Below are positions 25,730 through 35,002 of a stretch of 64,000 nucleotides of DNA, one piece after another. The notes below the pieces were generated by a model. It made no database searches. It was not told the origin of the DNA and saw only the letters and a list, made by a program, of their open reading frames with translations. Source of the DNA: Pseudomonas sp. MRSN 12121 (GTDB lineage Bacteria; Pseudomonadota; Gammaproteobacteria; Pseudomonadales; Pseudomonadaceae). The stretch is from positions 6,037,388 to 6,101,387 of the forward strand of contig NZ_CP010892.1 in NCBI RefSeq assembly GCF_000931465.1, written 5' to 3'. Each line of letters starts with the position of its first letter. The first letter of the stretch is position 1. Made by a program: the position numbers and the translations under genes.

Positions 25730-28336
25730 ATGCACGAACACTATCAACCCCGTGAGATCGAAGCCGCCGCCCAGTCGTTCTGGGATGAGCAAAAGTCCTT
25801 TGAAGTCAGCGAACAGCCAGGCAAGGAGACTTACTACTGCCTGTCGATGTTCCCTTACCCCAGCGGCAAGCTACACATGGGGCACGTGCGCAACTACACC
25901 ATCGGCGACGTGATCTCCCGCTACCAGCGCATGCAAGGCAAGAACGTGCTGCAACCCATGGGTTGGGACGCCTTCGGCATGCCGGCGGAAAACGCCGCGA
26001 TGAAGAACAACGTCGCGCCGGCCAAGTGGACCTACGAAAACATCGCCTACATGAAGTCCCAGCTGCGCAGCCTGGGCCTGGCGGTGGACTGGTCCCGCGA
26101 AGTCACGACCTGCAAGCCCGACTACTACCGCTGGGAACAATGGCTGTTCACTCGCCTGTTCGAAAAAGGCGTGATCTATCGCAAGAACGGCACCGTGAAC
26201 TGGGACCCGGTCGACCAGACCGTCCTGGCCAACGAACAGGTGATCGACGGTCGCGGCTGGCGCTCCGGCGCGCTGATCGAAAAACGCGAAATCCCGATGT
26301 ACTACTTCAAGATCACCGCCTACGCGGATGAGCTGCTGGAGAGTCTCGACGAGCTGCCGGGCTGGCCCGAGCAGGTCAAGACCATGCAACGCAACTGGAT
26401 CGGCAAATCCCGTGGCATGGAAGTGCAGTTCCCCTACGACCAGGCCTCCATCGGCGAAGCGGGCGCACTGAAAGTCTTCACCACCCGCCCCGACACCCTG
26501 ATGGGCGCAACCTACGTTGCGGTCGCCGCCGAGCACCCGCTGGCCACCCTCGCGGCGCAGAACGACCCGGCGCTGCAAGCCTTCATCGCCGAGTGCAAGG
26601 GCGGCAGCGTCGCCGAAGCCGATGTCGCCACCCAGGAGAAGAAAGGCCTGCCGACCTCGCTGTTCGTCGAGCACCCGCTGACCGGCGAAAAGCTGCCGGT
26701 ATGGGTCGCCAACTATGTGCTCATGCACTACGGCGATGGCGCGGTGATGGCTGTTCCGGCCCACGACGAACGCGACTACGAGTTCGCCACCAAGTACAAC
26801 CTGCCGATCAAGAACGTGGTGCGCACCAGCGCTGGCGATGAAACGCCTGCGCCTTGGCAGGACGCCTACGGCGAGCATGGCGAACTGATCAACTCCGGCG
26901 AGTTCGACGGCCTGGATTTCGCCGGTGCCTTCGACGCCATCGAAGTCGCCTTGCTGAAAAAGAACCTCGGCCAATCCCGCACCCAGTTCCGCCTGCGCGA
27001 CTGGGGCATCAGCCGCCAGCGCTACTGGGGCTGCCCGATCCCGATCATCCATTGCGACAGCTGTGGCGATGTGCCGGTACCAGAAAACCAACTGCCAGTC
27101 GTCCTGCCGGAAGACGTGGTGCCGGACGGCGCCGGTTCGCCACTGGCGCGCATGCCCGAGTTCTACGAGTGCAGCTGCCCGAAATGCGGCAAGCCTGCCA
27201 AGCGTGAAACCGACACCATGGACACCTTCGTCGAGTCCTCGTGGTACTACGCACGCTACGCTTCGCCACAGTACGAAGGCGGCCTGGTCGATCCGGCCGC
27301 GGCCAACCACTGGCTGCCGGTGGACCAGTACATCGGCGGTATCGAACACGCGATCCTGCACCTGCTCTACGCGCGCTTCTTCCACAAGCTGATGCGCGAC
27401 GAAGGCCTGGTCAACTCCAACGAGCCGTTCAAGAACCTGTTGACCCAGGGCATGGTGGTCGCCGAGACCTACTATCGCCGCGAAGCCAACGGCGCCTACA
27501 CCTGGTACAACCCGGCCGACGTCGAGCTGGAGCGTGACAGCAAGGCCAAGATCGTCGGCGCCAAGCTGATCAGCGACGGCCTGCCGGTGGAAATCGGTGG
27601 CACCGAGAAAATGGCCAAGTCGAAGAACAACGGCGTCGACCCTCAGTCGATGATCGACCAGTACGGCGCGGATACCTGCCGCCTGTTCATGATGTTCGCT
27701 TCGCCGCCCGACATGAGCCTGGAATGGTCCGATTCCGGTGTCGAGGGAGCCCATCGCTTCCTCAAGCGCGTCTGGCGCCTGGCCCAGGCCCACGTGGCCC
27801 AGGGCCTGCCGGGCGCACTGGAGCTGGCGAGCCTGAGCGACGAACAGAAGGTCATTCGCCGCGCCATCCACCTGGCGATCAAGCAAGCCAGCCAGGACGT
27901 CGGCCAGCATCATAAATTCAACACCGCCATCGCCCAGGTCATGACGCTGATGAACGTGCTGGAAAAAGCCCCGCAGGCCACCGCACAGGATCGCGCCCTG
28001 CTCCAGGAGGGCCTGGAAACCGTGGCCCTGCTGCTGGCTCCGATCACTCCGCACATCAGCCACGAGCTGTGGAGCCGGTTGGGCCATAGCGGCGCCATCA
28101 TCGATGCTGGCTGGCCGGTACTGGACGAGAACGCCCTGGTCCAGGACAGCCTGCAACTGGTGGTCCAGGTCAACGGCAAACTGCGCGGGCAGATCGAAAT
28201 GCCGGCCAGCGCCAGTCGCGAAGAAGTCGAGGCCGCCGCCCGGACCAACGAGAACGTACTGCGTTTCACCGAGGGCCTGACGATCCGCAAAGTGATCGTC
28301 GTGCCTGGCAAGCTGGTCAATATCGTCGCCAGCTAA
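25730..28336 (+). CDS. leuS: Leucyl-tRNA synthetase
   Basis: 868 residues from MHEHYQPREIEAAAQ; an in-frame extension upstream (to 25661) is not family-like. Class I synthetase: HIGH-type motif PYPSGKLHMGH near residue 42-52, a CP1 editing domain (about 225-420; TTRPDTLMGATYVAVA and the hydrolytic YGDGAVMAVPAHDERD), zinc-binding-like Cys motifs (CDSCGDVP, CSCPKCGKP), KMSKS as KMAKSKNN (variant MAKS), and an anticodon-binding C-terminus. It heads leuS-lptE-holA, an arrangement also found in E. coli. Confidence 0.97.
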   Translation: MHEHYQPREIEAAAQSFWDEQKSFEVSEQPGKETYYCLSMFPYPSGKLHMGHVRNYTIGDVISRYQRMQGKNVLQPMGWDAFGMPAENAAMKNNVAPAKWTYENIAYMKSQLRSLGLAVDWSREVTTCKPDYYRWEQWLFTRLFEKGVIYRKNGTVNWDPVDQTVLANEQVIDGRGWRSGALIEKREIPMYYFKITAYADELLESLDELPGWPEQVKTMQRNWIGKSRGMEVQFPYDQASIGEAGALKVFTTRPDTLMGATYVAVAAEHPLATLAAQNDPALQAFIAECKGGSVAEADVATQEKKGLPTSLFVEHPLTGEKLPVWVANYVLMHYGDGAVMAVPAHDERDYEFATKYNLPIKNVVRTSAGDETPAPWQDAYGEHGELINSGEFDGLDFAGAFDAIEVALLKKNLGQSRTQFRLRDWGISRQRYWGCPIPIIHCDSCGDVPVPENQLPVVLPEDVVPDGAGSPLARMPEFYECSCPKCGKPAKRETDTMDTFVESSWYYARYASPQYEGGLVDPAAANHWLPVDQYIGGIEHAILHLLYARFFHKLMRDEGLVNSNEPFKNLLTQGMVVAETYYRREANGAYTWYNPADVELERDSKAKIVGAKLISDGLPVEIGGTEKMAKSKNNGVDPQSMIDQYGADTCRLFMMFASPPDMSLEWSDSGVEGAHRFLKRVWRLAQAHVAQGLPGALELASLSDEQKVIRRAIHLAIKQASQDVGQHHKFNTAIAQVMTLMNVLEKAPQATAQDRALLQEGLETVALLLAPITPHISHELWSRLGHSGAIIDAGWPVLDENALVQDSLQLVVQVNGKLRGQIEMPASASREEVEAAARTNENVLRFTEGLTIRKVIVVPGKLVNIVAS

Positions 28337-28425
28337 TTGGATCAGGCGCCGGCCCGGAGGCGGGCGCCGAATAAAACCTCCAGGGCCGCACTGTCGGCCC
28401 ACATGGTTTCAAGGGGAGCAACAAG

Positions 28426-29031
28426 ATGATCAAACGCAACCTGCTGGTGATGGGCCTGGCCGTACTGCTGAGCGCCTGCGGCTTTCAGCTGCGCGGCACC
28501 GGCACCACCGAACTGGCGATCAAGGAACTCGACCTGAGCGCCCGCAATGCCTACGGCGAAACCGTGACCCAGCTGCGCCAGGTCCTGCAGAGCAGCGGCG
28601 TCAAGGTCTATACCGGCGCGCCTTACAAGCTGGTGCTGACCCGCGAACAGGAATCCCAGCGCAGCCTCAGCTACGCCGGTGCCGGTCGTTCGGCCGAATA
28701 TGAAATGACCACCGTGCTGAACTACGAGATCCTGGGCCAGAACAACCTGAGCCTGCTCAGCGACAAGCTGCAAGTGCAGAAGGTCTACATCCACGACGGC
28801 AACAATCTGGTGGGCTCCGACCAGGAATCGCTGGAAGTGCGCAAGGAAATGCGTCGTGACCTGGTGCAGAACATGATGCTGCGCCTGCAACTGCTGACGC
28901 CGGCCCAGCTGGATCAACTGCAAGAGACCGCGAAAGCCCGCGCCAAGGCCGAGGCCGACGCACTGGAAGCCGCACAGAAGGCTGAGGCGGAAACGCCGCA
29001 ACAGTCGCCTCTGCAGCTGCCGAACCAGTAA
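28426..29031 (+). CDS. lptE: LPS-assembly lipoprotein LptE
   Basis: 201 residues. Signal with lipobox LLSACGF (Cys at residue 19), giving an outer-membrane lipoprotein that plugs the LptD barrel for LPS export. The opening CGFQLRGTG is the family hallmark. The C-terminal 45 residues are Ala/Glu/Gln-rich and helical (AKARAKAEADALEAAQKAEAE), an extension relative to E. coli. AAGGGGAGCAAC precedes the ATG. Located between leuS and holA as in E. coli. Confidence 0.95.
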   Translation: MIKRNLLVMGLAVLLSACGFQLRGTGTTELAIKELDLSARNAYGETVTQLRQVLQSSGVKVYTGAPYKLVLTREQESQRSLSYAGAGRSAEYEMTTVLNYEILGQNNLSLLSDKLQVQKVYIHDGNNLVGSDQESLEVRKEMRRDLVQNMMLRLQLLTPAQLDQLQETAKARAKAEADALEAAQKAEAETPQQSPLQLPNQ

Positions 29032-29038
29032 GTCTCGT

Positions 29039-29056
29039 GGGGCGCTCAAGCGCCCC
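29039..29056 (+). other. Hairpin between lptE and holA
   Basis: GGGGCGC, loop TCAA, GCGCCCC: a compact 7-bp GC stem 8 bases after the lptE stop and 17 bases before holA. No T run; it may partially attenuate or stabilise the message. Confidence 0.45.
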
Positions 29057-29073
29057 GCTTGCCCTTCCTTATT

Positions 29074-30111
29074 ATGAAACTCGCCCCCGCCCAGCTCGGC
29101 AAACACCTGCAAGGCCCGCTCGCACCGGTCTACGTCATCAGTGGCGACGATCCGCTGCTGTGCCAGGAAGCCGCCGACGCCATTCGCGCCGCGGCCCGCC
29201 AACAGGGTTTCGATGAACGCCAGGTCTTCAGCGCCGACGCCAATTTCGATTGGGGCACGCTGCTGCAGGCTGGCGCGAGCATGTCGCTGTTCGCCGAAAA
29301 ACGCCTGCTGGAACTGCGCCTGCCTTCCGGCAAGCCCGGTGACAAAGGCGCCGCGGCATTCATCGAGTACTGCTCGCGGCCGGCCGAAGACACCCTGCTG
29401 CTGGTCAGCCTGCCCAAGCTCGACGGCAGCGCGCAAAAGACCAAATGGGGCAAGGCACTGATCGAGGGCGAGCAGACCCAGTTCATCCAGATCTGGCCGG
29501 TGGACGCCAACCAGCTGCCGCAATGGATTCGCCAGCGCCTGTCCCAGGCAGGGCTTTCCGCCAACCAGGACGCGGTGGATCTGATTGCCGCCAGGGTCGA
29601 AGGCAACCTGCTGGCCGCGGCCCAGGAAATCGAAAAGCTCAAGCTGATGGCCGAAGGCGGCCAGATCACCGCGGAAACCGTGCAGGCGGCGGTAGCCGAC
29701 AGCGCGCGCTTCGACGTTTTCGGCCTGGTGGACGCAGTACTCAATGGCGAGGCGGCCCATGCCCTGCGCATGCTCGAAGGGTTGCGCGGCGAAGGCGTCG
29801 AACCTCCGGTGATTCTCTGGGCGCTGTCCCGGGAGTTGCGAGCGCTGGCCAACATGTCGTTGCAATACAGCCAGGGCACTCCGCTGGACAAAGTGTTCAG
29901 CCAGGCCCGCCCGCCCGTCTGGGACAAACGCAAACCCCTGATGAGCAAGGCCCTGCAGCGCTATTCAGCACCACGCTGGGCGCAACTGCTACTCGATGCC
30001 CAGCGTATCGACGTGCAGATCAAGGGGCAGGCCACCGGCTCGCCCTGGAGCAGCCTCAGCCGCCTGTCATTGCTGATGGCCGGACAACGCCTGCCTCTTC
30101 CCGCCGAATAG
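29074..30111 (+). CDS. holA: DNA polymerase III delta subunit
   Basis: 345 residues from MKLAPAQLGKHL (a 5-residue upstream extension is ignored). Clamp-loader subunit that opens the beta clamp. AAA+-like N-terminus with PVYVISGDDPLLCQEA, followed by clamp-contact residues (SMSLFAEKRLLELRLPS), a middle lid domain (SFxVF-type DSARFDVFGLVDAVL) and a collar domain at the end. Third gene of leuS-lptE-holA. Confidence 0.95.
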   Translation: MKLAPAQLGKHLQGPLAPVYVISGDDPLLCQEAADAIRAAARQQGFDERQVFSADANFDWGTLLQAGASMSLFAEKRLLELRLPSGKPGDKGAAAFIEYCSRPAEDTLLLVSLPKLDGSAQKTKWGKALIEGEQTQFIQIWPVDANQLPQWIRQRLSQAGLSANQDAVDLIAARVEGNLLAAAQEIEKLKLMAEGGQITAETVQAAVADSARFDVFGLVDAVLNGEAAHALRMLEGLRGEGVEPPVILWALSRELRALANMSLQYSQGTPLDKVFSQARPPVWDKRKPLMSKALQRYSAPRWAQLLLDAQRIDVQIKGQATGSPWSSLSRLSLLMAGQRLPLPAE

Positions 30112-30239
30112 CCTTCCCCCTACAAGGAAGGACGAGCCTGGGAAAGTTGCTGAAAAGCCCTACGCATCACAGGGCTGGACAGCCAGGCAAAGCTGGCCGA
30201 TCATCTGCCGCGCAAATCCACTTCAAGCGAGTATTCAAG

Positions 30240-30401
30240 ATGAGCAAGCCATCCAAGCATGGCCCCAACAAGGCCAAATCCATCATCGCCCAGCCCCTGT
30301 TCCGCAGCCGCCAGGAACGACCCGCCAAGGGCAAAGGCAGCTACCGCCGCGAAGCCTTCCAGTCTAAAAGCTGGGAGGCTTCTTACTTTCTGGCCGCCTG
30401 A
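30240..30401 (+). CDS. arfA: Alternative ribosome-rescue factor A
   Basis: 53 residues: MSKPSKHGPNKAKSIIAQPL, FRSRQERPAKGKGSYRREAF, then WEASYFLAA. The block (D/Q)PLFRxRxxxxxKGKGSY.R is the ArfA signature; ArfA recruits RF2 to ribosomes stalled on non-stop mRNAs. The last third of the frame contains a 12-bp hairpin (30351-30382). In E. coli arfA an equivalent stem is cut by RNase III, so the protein is made from a truncated message only when tmRNA is overloaded. The same control is very likely here. CTTCAAGCGAG upstream is a weak ribosome-binding site. Confidence 0.88.
   Translation: MSKPSKHGPNKAKSIIAQPLFRSRQERPAKGKGSYRREAFQSKSWEASYFLAA
30351..30382 (+). terminator. Hairpin inside the arfA frame (RNase III site or terminator)
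   Basis: GAAGCCTTCCAG, loop TCTAAAAG, CTGGGAGGCTTC: 12 bp with a single T-G wobble, followed by TTACTTTC. It ends 17 bases before the arfA stop codon. Position and strength match the regulatory stem that truncates arfA mRNA in other gammaproteobacteria; whether it acts by RNase III cleavage or termination cannot be told. Confidence 0.75.
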
Positions 30402-30462
30402 AGCGGAGAACCCCGTCGGCATGATAAGGTCTGTATCTGATTCGTATTCTCTGGACCTGTGC

Positions 30463-31785
30463 ATGCCCTTCTGTCTTTCCCGCCGTTGGCACCTGCGCCA
30501 ACTGATCGCTGCCTCCAGTCTTGCCCTGCTCGTCGCCTGCGCTGAAAAACCCACCGCCGCCGATGCCCAGCCGCTTCCAAGCATTCAAGCCGCTCCTCTC
30601 GCCGCACCCGCAACCGTCGCGCCCTTGGCCGTCGACAACCTGGATATCCAGCCGACGCAGACGTTCGCCCAATGGCAGGCAGGGTTCCGCACAGAAGCCC
30701 TGAACGCCGGGATTCGCGCCGACCTTTTCGATCGCGTGTTCGCCGGCATCACCCCGGACATGGGCGTGATCAAGGCTGATCGCAGCCAGCCCGAGTTCAG
30801 TCGCCCGGTATGGGAGTACCTCGACGGCGCCCTGTCGCCACTGCGCGTGCGCAAGGGCCAGGCGCTGATCAATCAATACGCCGACATCCTGCAGCAGATC
30901 GAGCAGCGTTATGGCGTCGATCGCCAGGCCCTGGTGGCGGTCTGGGGGATGGAGAGCAATTTCGGCGAGTTCCAGGGCAACAAGTCGGTGATCCGCTCCC
31001 TCGCGACCCTGGCCTACGAAGGCCGCCGCCCGGCCTTTGCCAACAGCCAGCTGCTGGCCGCCCTGCAGATTCTCCAGCACGGTGACATCCAGCCCGAGAA
31101 GATGCTCGGCTCCTGGGCTGGCGCCATGGGGCAGACCCAGTTCATTCCGACCACCTACAACACGCACGCCGTGGACTTCGACGGCGATGGCCGCCGCGAT
31201 ATCTGGAACAGCCCGGCCGATGCCCTGGCCTCGACCGCGCACTACCTGCAAAGCTCGGGCTGGCAGAAGGGCCAGCCGTGGGGCTTTGAAGTGCAACTGG
31301 CAAATGGCTTCGACTACGCATTGGCGGACGGCGCGATCCGCAAGCCGGTGGCCGAATGGCTGCGCCTGGGCATGAAACTGCCCAATGGCGCCAGCGTTCC
31401 GGCCGGCTCCGAGCAGTTGTCCGCGGCCTTGCTGCTGCCGGCGGGTTATCGCGGCCCGGCGTTCCTGATCCTCGACAACTTCCGCGCCGTCCTGAAGTAC
31501 AACAACTCTTCGTCCTATGCCCTGGCGGTGAACCTGTTGTCGCAGCGTTTCAACGGAGCAGGCCTGATCAACGGCACCTGGCCGAAGGACGACATGCCCC
31601 TCAGCCGCTCCGAACGCATCGAGCTGCAAAACCTGCTCAGCGCGAATAATTATGATGCCGGCAACCCGGACGGCATCATTGGCGCCAATACCCGCAAGGC
31701 GATTCGCAGCGCCCAGCAATCCCTGGGCTGGCCGGCCGACGGCTATCCAACCCATAAGCTGCTGGAAAGCCTGCGCTCACGTTAA
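30463..31785 (+). CDS. Lytic murein transglycosylase (MltB family) with PG-binding domain
   Basis: 440 residues from MPFCLSRRWHLRQL; an ATG 14 codons earlier (30421) would place charged residues before the signal. Lipobox LLVACAEK (Cys about residue 26) indicates a lipoprotein. The SLT_2 catalytic domain (about 70-360) has the catalytic Glu in VWGMESNFGEFQGN and the motif GAMGQTQFIPTTY; a C-terminal PG_binding_1 domain (about 375-435; LLSANNYDAGNPDGIIGANTR split) follows. It cleaves glycan strands to 1,6-anhydromuropeptides. Distinct from the second MltB-type gene at 37.3-38.4 kb. Confidence 0.9.
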   Translation: MPFCLSRRWHLRQLIAASSLALLVACAEKPTAADAQPLPSIQAAPLAAPATVAPLAVDNLDIQPTQTFAQWQAGFRTEALNAGIRADLFDRVFAGITPDMGVIKADRSQPEFSRPVWEYLDGALSPLRVRKGQALINQYADILQQIEQRYGVDRQALVAVWGMESNFGEFQGNKSVIRSLATLAYEGRRPAFANSQLLAALQILQHGDIQPEKMLGSWAGAMGQTQFIPTTYNTHAVDFDGDGRRDIWNSPADALASTAHYLQSSGWQKGQPWGFEVQLANGFDYALADGAIRKPVAEWLRLGMKLPNGASVPAGSEQLSAALLLPAGYRGPAFLILDNFRAVLKYNNSSSYALAVNLLSQRFNGAGLINGTWPKDDMPLSRSERIELQNLLSANNYDAGNPDGIIGANTRKAIRSAQQSLGWPADGYPTHKLLESLRSR

Positions 31786-31805
31786 GGCCTATCTGCAGTG
31801 GGGCT

Positions 31806-31830
31806 ATCGCGAGCAAGCTCGCTCCTACGG
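31806..31830 (+). repeat. Single REP sequence
   Basis: ATCGCGAGCAAGCTCGCTCC followed by TACGG, a solo copy of the same REP family, between the transglycosylase gene and the convergent LD-carboxypeptidase gene. Confidence 0.75.
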
Positions 31831-31859
31831 GAACGGGGTGCTTGCGCTGGCCGGGTGGC

Positions 31860-32807
31860 TCAATCGAAGACCACGTCCTGCTCCAGGGTCAACTGCTGTT
31901 CCCCGGCATCCAGCCTGACCATCGCGCCCAGCGGCAGGGTCAGATTCGGATCGCAGTGTCCGCTGCGCCACCTGCTCAACACCGGAATGCGCAAAGGCTC
32001 GAAGGTCTGCTTCAGCAACCCGGCCAGTGCCTGGGGCTCGACACCCGCTACATCCCCCACCAGGACCCCACGCAGCCGCTCGAGCTTGCCCGCCAGGCGC
32101 AAGTGCGTCAGCAGACGGTCGATCCGGTACAACGGCTCATTGACGTCCTCGATGAACAGAATGATGCCATCGGCATTGATCTCGAACGGCGTACCCATGG
32201 TCGCGGCGATCAATGACAGGTTGCCCCCCATCAGTTGGCCGCAGGCGATGCCGGGTTCGATGGTGTCCAGGGGATAGGCCGCAGGGTGGGCCAGCAGGCT
32301 GCCGGCCTTCAATTGTCCCCTGAGCAGGCTGAACAGCGAGGACTCGGTCGGCGGCTGCTTGTCGCCCAGCAGGTCGGCATTGAGCATCGGTCCGTGAAAG
32401 GTCACGAACCCCGCGTAGCGATTGATGGCTAGATGCAGGGCGGTAATGTCGCTGTAGCCGACAAACGGCTTGGCATGCTGGCGCAGCAGGTCGAAATCGA
32501 TCCGGTCGAGCAAGCGCGGGCTGCCGTAACCGCCGCGCAGGCAGAGGATGGCATCGACATCCTTATCGGCGAAGGCCGCATGCAGATCGTTCAGGCGCAC
32601 CTCATCGCTGCCCGCCAGATAGCCATCCTTCTGCTCGACACCGGGAAAGATCCGCAACGAATACCCACGAGCGCGCATCCAGCGAATGGCTTTCTCGGTG
32701 TCCAGGGCGGCGGGCCCGGCAGGTGCGATCAAGCCGATCAGACCTTGCGCAGGCAATGCCGGCACCGGCCGCTGCGCACAAGGAACGTCAGTCGGGTGGA
32801 GGGTCAT
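31860..32807 (-). CDS. ldcA: Muramoyltetrapeptide LD-carboxypeptidase
   Basis: 315 residues. Peptidase S66 family, removing the terminal D-Ala from cytoplasmic tetrapeptides in murein recycling. The nucleophile region is LCLRGGYGSPRLLD (Ser after GYG), with the Glu/His pair in FIEDVNEPLYRID and the late SGHCDPNLTLPLG. IGLIAPAGPAA opens the fold. No signal peptide, fitting a cytoplasmic enzyme. GGAGAACCACTGG precedes the ATG. Close to the lytic transglycosylase gene that produces its precursor substrates (inference). Confidence 0.9.
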   Translation of the reverse strand: MTLHPTDVPCAQRPVPALPAQGLIGLIAPAGPAALDTEKAIRWMRARGYSLRIFPGVEQKDGYLAGSDEVRLNDLHAAFADKDVDAILCLRGGYGSPRLLDRIDFDLLRQHAKPFVGYSDITALHLAINRYAGFVTFHGPMLNADLLGDKQPPTESSLFSLLRGQLKAGSLLAHPAAYPLDTIEPGIACGQLMGGNLSLIAATMGTPFEINADGIILFIEDVNEPLYRIDRLLTHLRLAGKLERLRGVLVGDVAGVEPQALAGLLKQTFEPLRIPVLSRWRSGHCDPNLTLPLGAMVRLDAGEQQLTLEQDVVFD

Positions 32808-32940
32808 CCAGTGGTTCTCCCTGTATGGATTCTCTGGTGCACAGTAGACAGGAACGCGGGCAAACAGAAGTGTCGGAACGCCACGGCGCTTGCAGGAAAA
32901 GTCTTTGAAGGAGGAGAGACGCAGGTGTAACGGAGGATGA

Positions 32941-32968
32941 CGCCCGCAAGGAAAGTGCCTTGCGGGCG
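32941..32968. other. Perfect 11-bp inverted repeat downstream of lipA
   Basis: CGCCCGCAAGG, loop AAAGTG, CCTTGCGGGCG, ending 7 bases from the lipA stop. No T run on either strand. Probably a transcript-end stabilising hairpin or rho-assisted terminator for lipB-lipA. Confidence 0.5.
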
Positions 32969-32975
32969 CATTGCA

Positions 32976-33998
32976 TCAGGAGACCAGGCCTTCCTTGGCC
33001 AGCTTGGCCTGTTCGTCGGCGTGGTAGGAGGAGCGTACCAGCGGACCCGAGGCGACGTTCTTGAAGCCCATCTTGTAGCCTTCCTCGGCAAACCAGGCGA
33101 AGGTGTCCGGGTGCACGAAACGCTGGACCGGCAAGTGGTTGCGCGACGGCTGCAGGTACTGGCCCAGCGTCAGCATGTCGATGTCGTGCTCGCGCATGCG
33201 CTTCATGACCTCGATGACTTCGTCATCGGTCTCGCCGAGGCCCAGCATCAGGCCGGACTTGGTCGGCACGTGCGGCACCAGTTGCTTGAACTTCTGCAGC
33301 AAGGTCAGCGACCACTGGTAGTCCGACCCTGGACGCGCAGCCTTGTACAGGCGCGGCACGGTTTCCAGGTTGTGGTTGAACACATCCGGCGGCTCGGCGG
33401 CGGTGATTTCCAGCGCTACGTCCATGCGGCCGCGATAATCCGGAACCAGGGTTTCCAGTTGCACGTTCGGCGACAGCTTGCGGATTTCGCGGATGCAGTC
33501 GGCAAAGTGCTGGGCACCGCCGTCGCGCAGGTCGTCGCGGTCGACCGAGGTGATCACCACGTATTTCAGGCGCAGGTCGGCGATGGCCACGGCCAGGTTC
33601 ACCGGCTCGTCGACGTCCAGGGGCTTCGGACGACCATGACCGACGTCGCAGAACGGGCAGCGACGGGTGCAGATGTCGCCCATGATCATGAAGGTCGCGG
33701 TGCCACCGGAGAAGCACTCGCCCAGGTTCGGGCAGGAGGCTTCTTCGCAGACGCTGTGCAGCTTGTGCTTGCGCAGCAATTGCTTGATCCGGTCGACTTC
33801 CGGGGAAACCGGGATCCGCACGCGAATCCAGTCGGGCTTCTTCGGCAACTCGGTGGTCGGAATGATCTTCACCGGGATGCGCGCGACTTTTTCCGCACCG
33901 CGCAATTTAACGCCGGTTTCAACTTTCGCACGGGCCGGGCGCTCGGAAACATCCAGCGTCGGGATCAGGGTTTGCACAGCGTCTTGCGCAGTAGTCAT
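32976..33998 (-). CDS. lipA: Lipoyl synthase
   Basis: 340 residues. Radical SAM enzyme inserting two sulphurs into protein-bound octanoate. The auxiliary-cluster cysteines are in CEEASCPNLGECF and the radical-SAM cluster in CTRRCPFC; the C-terminal RSSYHADE supplies the serine ligand. The start MTTAQDAVQTLIPTL lies just past the lipB stop (1-base gap), so lipB and lipA are coupled. Confidence 0.97.
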   Translation of the reverse strand: MTTAQDAVQTLIPTLDVSERPARAKVETGVKLRGAEKVARIPVKIIPTTELPKKPDWIRVRIPVSPEVDRIKQLLRKHKLHSVCEEASCPNLGECFSGGTATFMIMGDICTRRCPFCDVGHGRPKPLDVDEPVNLAVAIADLRLKYVVITSVDRDDLRDGGAQHFADCIREIRKLSPNVQLETLVPDYRGRMDVALEITAAEPPDVFNHNLETVPRLYKAARPGSDYQWSLTLLQKFKQLVPHVPTKSGLMLGLGETDDEVIEVMKRMREHDIDMLTLGQYLQPSRNHLPVQRFVHPDTFAWFAEEGYKMGFKNVASGPLVRSSYHADEQAKLAKEGLVS

Positions 33999-33999
33999 A

Positions 34000-34647
34000 T
34001 CAGTCGATTCCGCCCGTTAGGGTCGTCTGCTCAGCATAGTCGAGGTGTTTGACGAGCTGCGCGCGCAGCCGGGCACTTACCTCGGCAAATTCAATCGGTC
34101 CTGTGTGGTCGCTCAGCTGGGTCATTGCCAGCCCGGCATAGCCACAGGGGTTAATCCGTCGGAACGGCTGCAGATCCATGTCCACGTTCAAGGCCAGGCC
34201 ATGAAAGGAACAGCCATGGCGGATCCGCAGGCCCAGGGACGCGATTTTCGCGCCATCGACATACACGCCGGGAGCATCCGGCCTGGCCGTCGCGGTCACG
34301 CCGTAACCGGCCAGCAGCTCGATCAGGCATTGCTCCATCCGGCTGACCAGATCGCGCACGCCAAAACCCAGGCGACGCACATCCAGCAGCAGATAGGCCA
34401 CCAGTTGACCAGGGCCGTGATAGGTCACCTGGCCGCCTCGATCGACCTGCACCACCGGGATATCCCCCGGCAGCAACAGGTGCTCGGCCTTGCCCGCCTG
34501 GCCCTGGGTGAAGACTGGCGGATGCTGCACCAGCCAGACTTCATCGGGCACATCGGTGCCGCGTTCGTTGGTAAAGCGTTGCATGGCCTGCCAGACCGGC
34601 TCGTAGGCCATCTGACCGAGCTCGCGAAAGCCCAGCGTCTGCGACAT
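34000..34647 (-). CDS. lipB: Octanoyltransferase LipB
   Basis: 215 residues from the ATG at 34647, which overlaps the stop of the upstream ybeD gene by one base (TGATG). Transfers octanoate from ACP to lipoyl domains. Motifs: RGGQVTYHGPGQLVAYLLLD, the catalytic Lys in GAKIASLGLRIRHG, and the Cys nucleophile in RINPCGYAGL. The three genes ybeD-lipB-lipA form one unit as in E. coli. Confidence 0.96.
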   Translation of the reverse strand: MSQTLGFRELGQMAYEPVWQAMQRFTNERGTDVPDEVWLVQHPPVFTQGQAGKAEHLLLPGDIPVVQVDRGGQVTYHGPGQLVAYLLLDVRRLGFGVRDLVSRMEQCLIELLAGYGVTATARPDAPGVYVDGAKIASLGLRIRHGCSFHGLALNVDMDLQPFRRINPCGYAGLAMTQLSDHTGPIEFAEVSARLRAQLVKHLDYAEQTTLTGGID

Positions 34648-34922
34648 CACAGCACCATGTGCACGAAGCCGGTGGCCCGCAACTCGCTGTTGATGTCGTA
34701 CAGCTGCTCCTGGCCAGTGGCGAGGATGTGCAGCTGGATGGTCGTGTACTTGCCGTTGGTGCTCAGGCGCTCGGCCAGGGTGTTGTGGTCAACGGTCGCG
34801 TGTTTTTCAAGGATCGCGATGATCTTGTCCTTGAAACCCACGCCGGTGTCGCCGATTACCTTAATCGGGTAATCCGGGCAGGGAAATTCGATCTTTGGCG
34901 CCTTTACTTCGGTGTCTGTCAT
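34647..34922 (-). CDS. ybeD: YbeD family (DUF493) protein
   Basis: 91 residues. Small ferredoxin-like alpha-beta protein with IEFPCPDYPIKVIG at the N-terminus and the TVDHNTLAERLSTNGKYTTI segment typical of DUF493. Resembles the ACT-like fold of regulatory domains; function unproved, but linkage to lipB is conserved widely, suggesting a link to lipoate metabolism (inference). Confidence 0.92.
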   Translation of the reverse strand: MTDTEVKAPKIEFPCPDYPIKVIGDTGVGFKDKIIAILEKHATVDHNTLAERLSTNGKYTTIQLHILATGQEQLYDINSELRATGFVHMVL

Positions 34923-35002
34923 GGCGTAACGGCCTCGTAAGCCGTGGCGACGGACGCGGCCCCCGCTCTACTTCAGAACGAGGGCCGCGCGGGTCGACAA
35001 TA

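Noticed and set aside
25871..28402. 843-residue open frame antisense to leuS
   Set aside because: Mirror frame of a strongly conserved gene; composition unlike a real protein.
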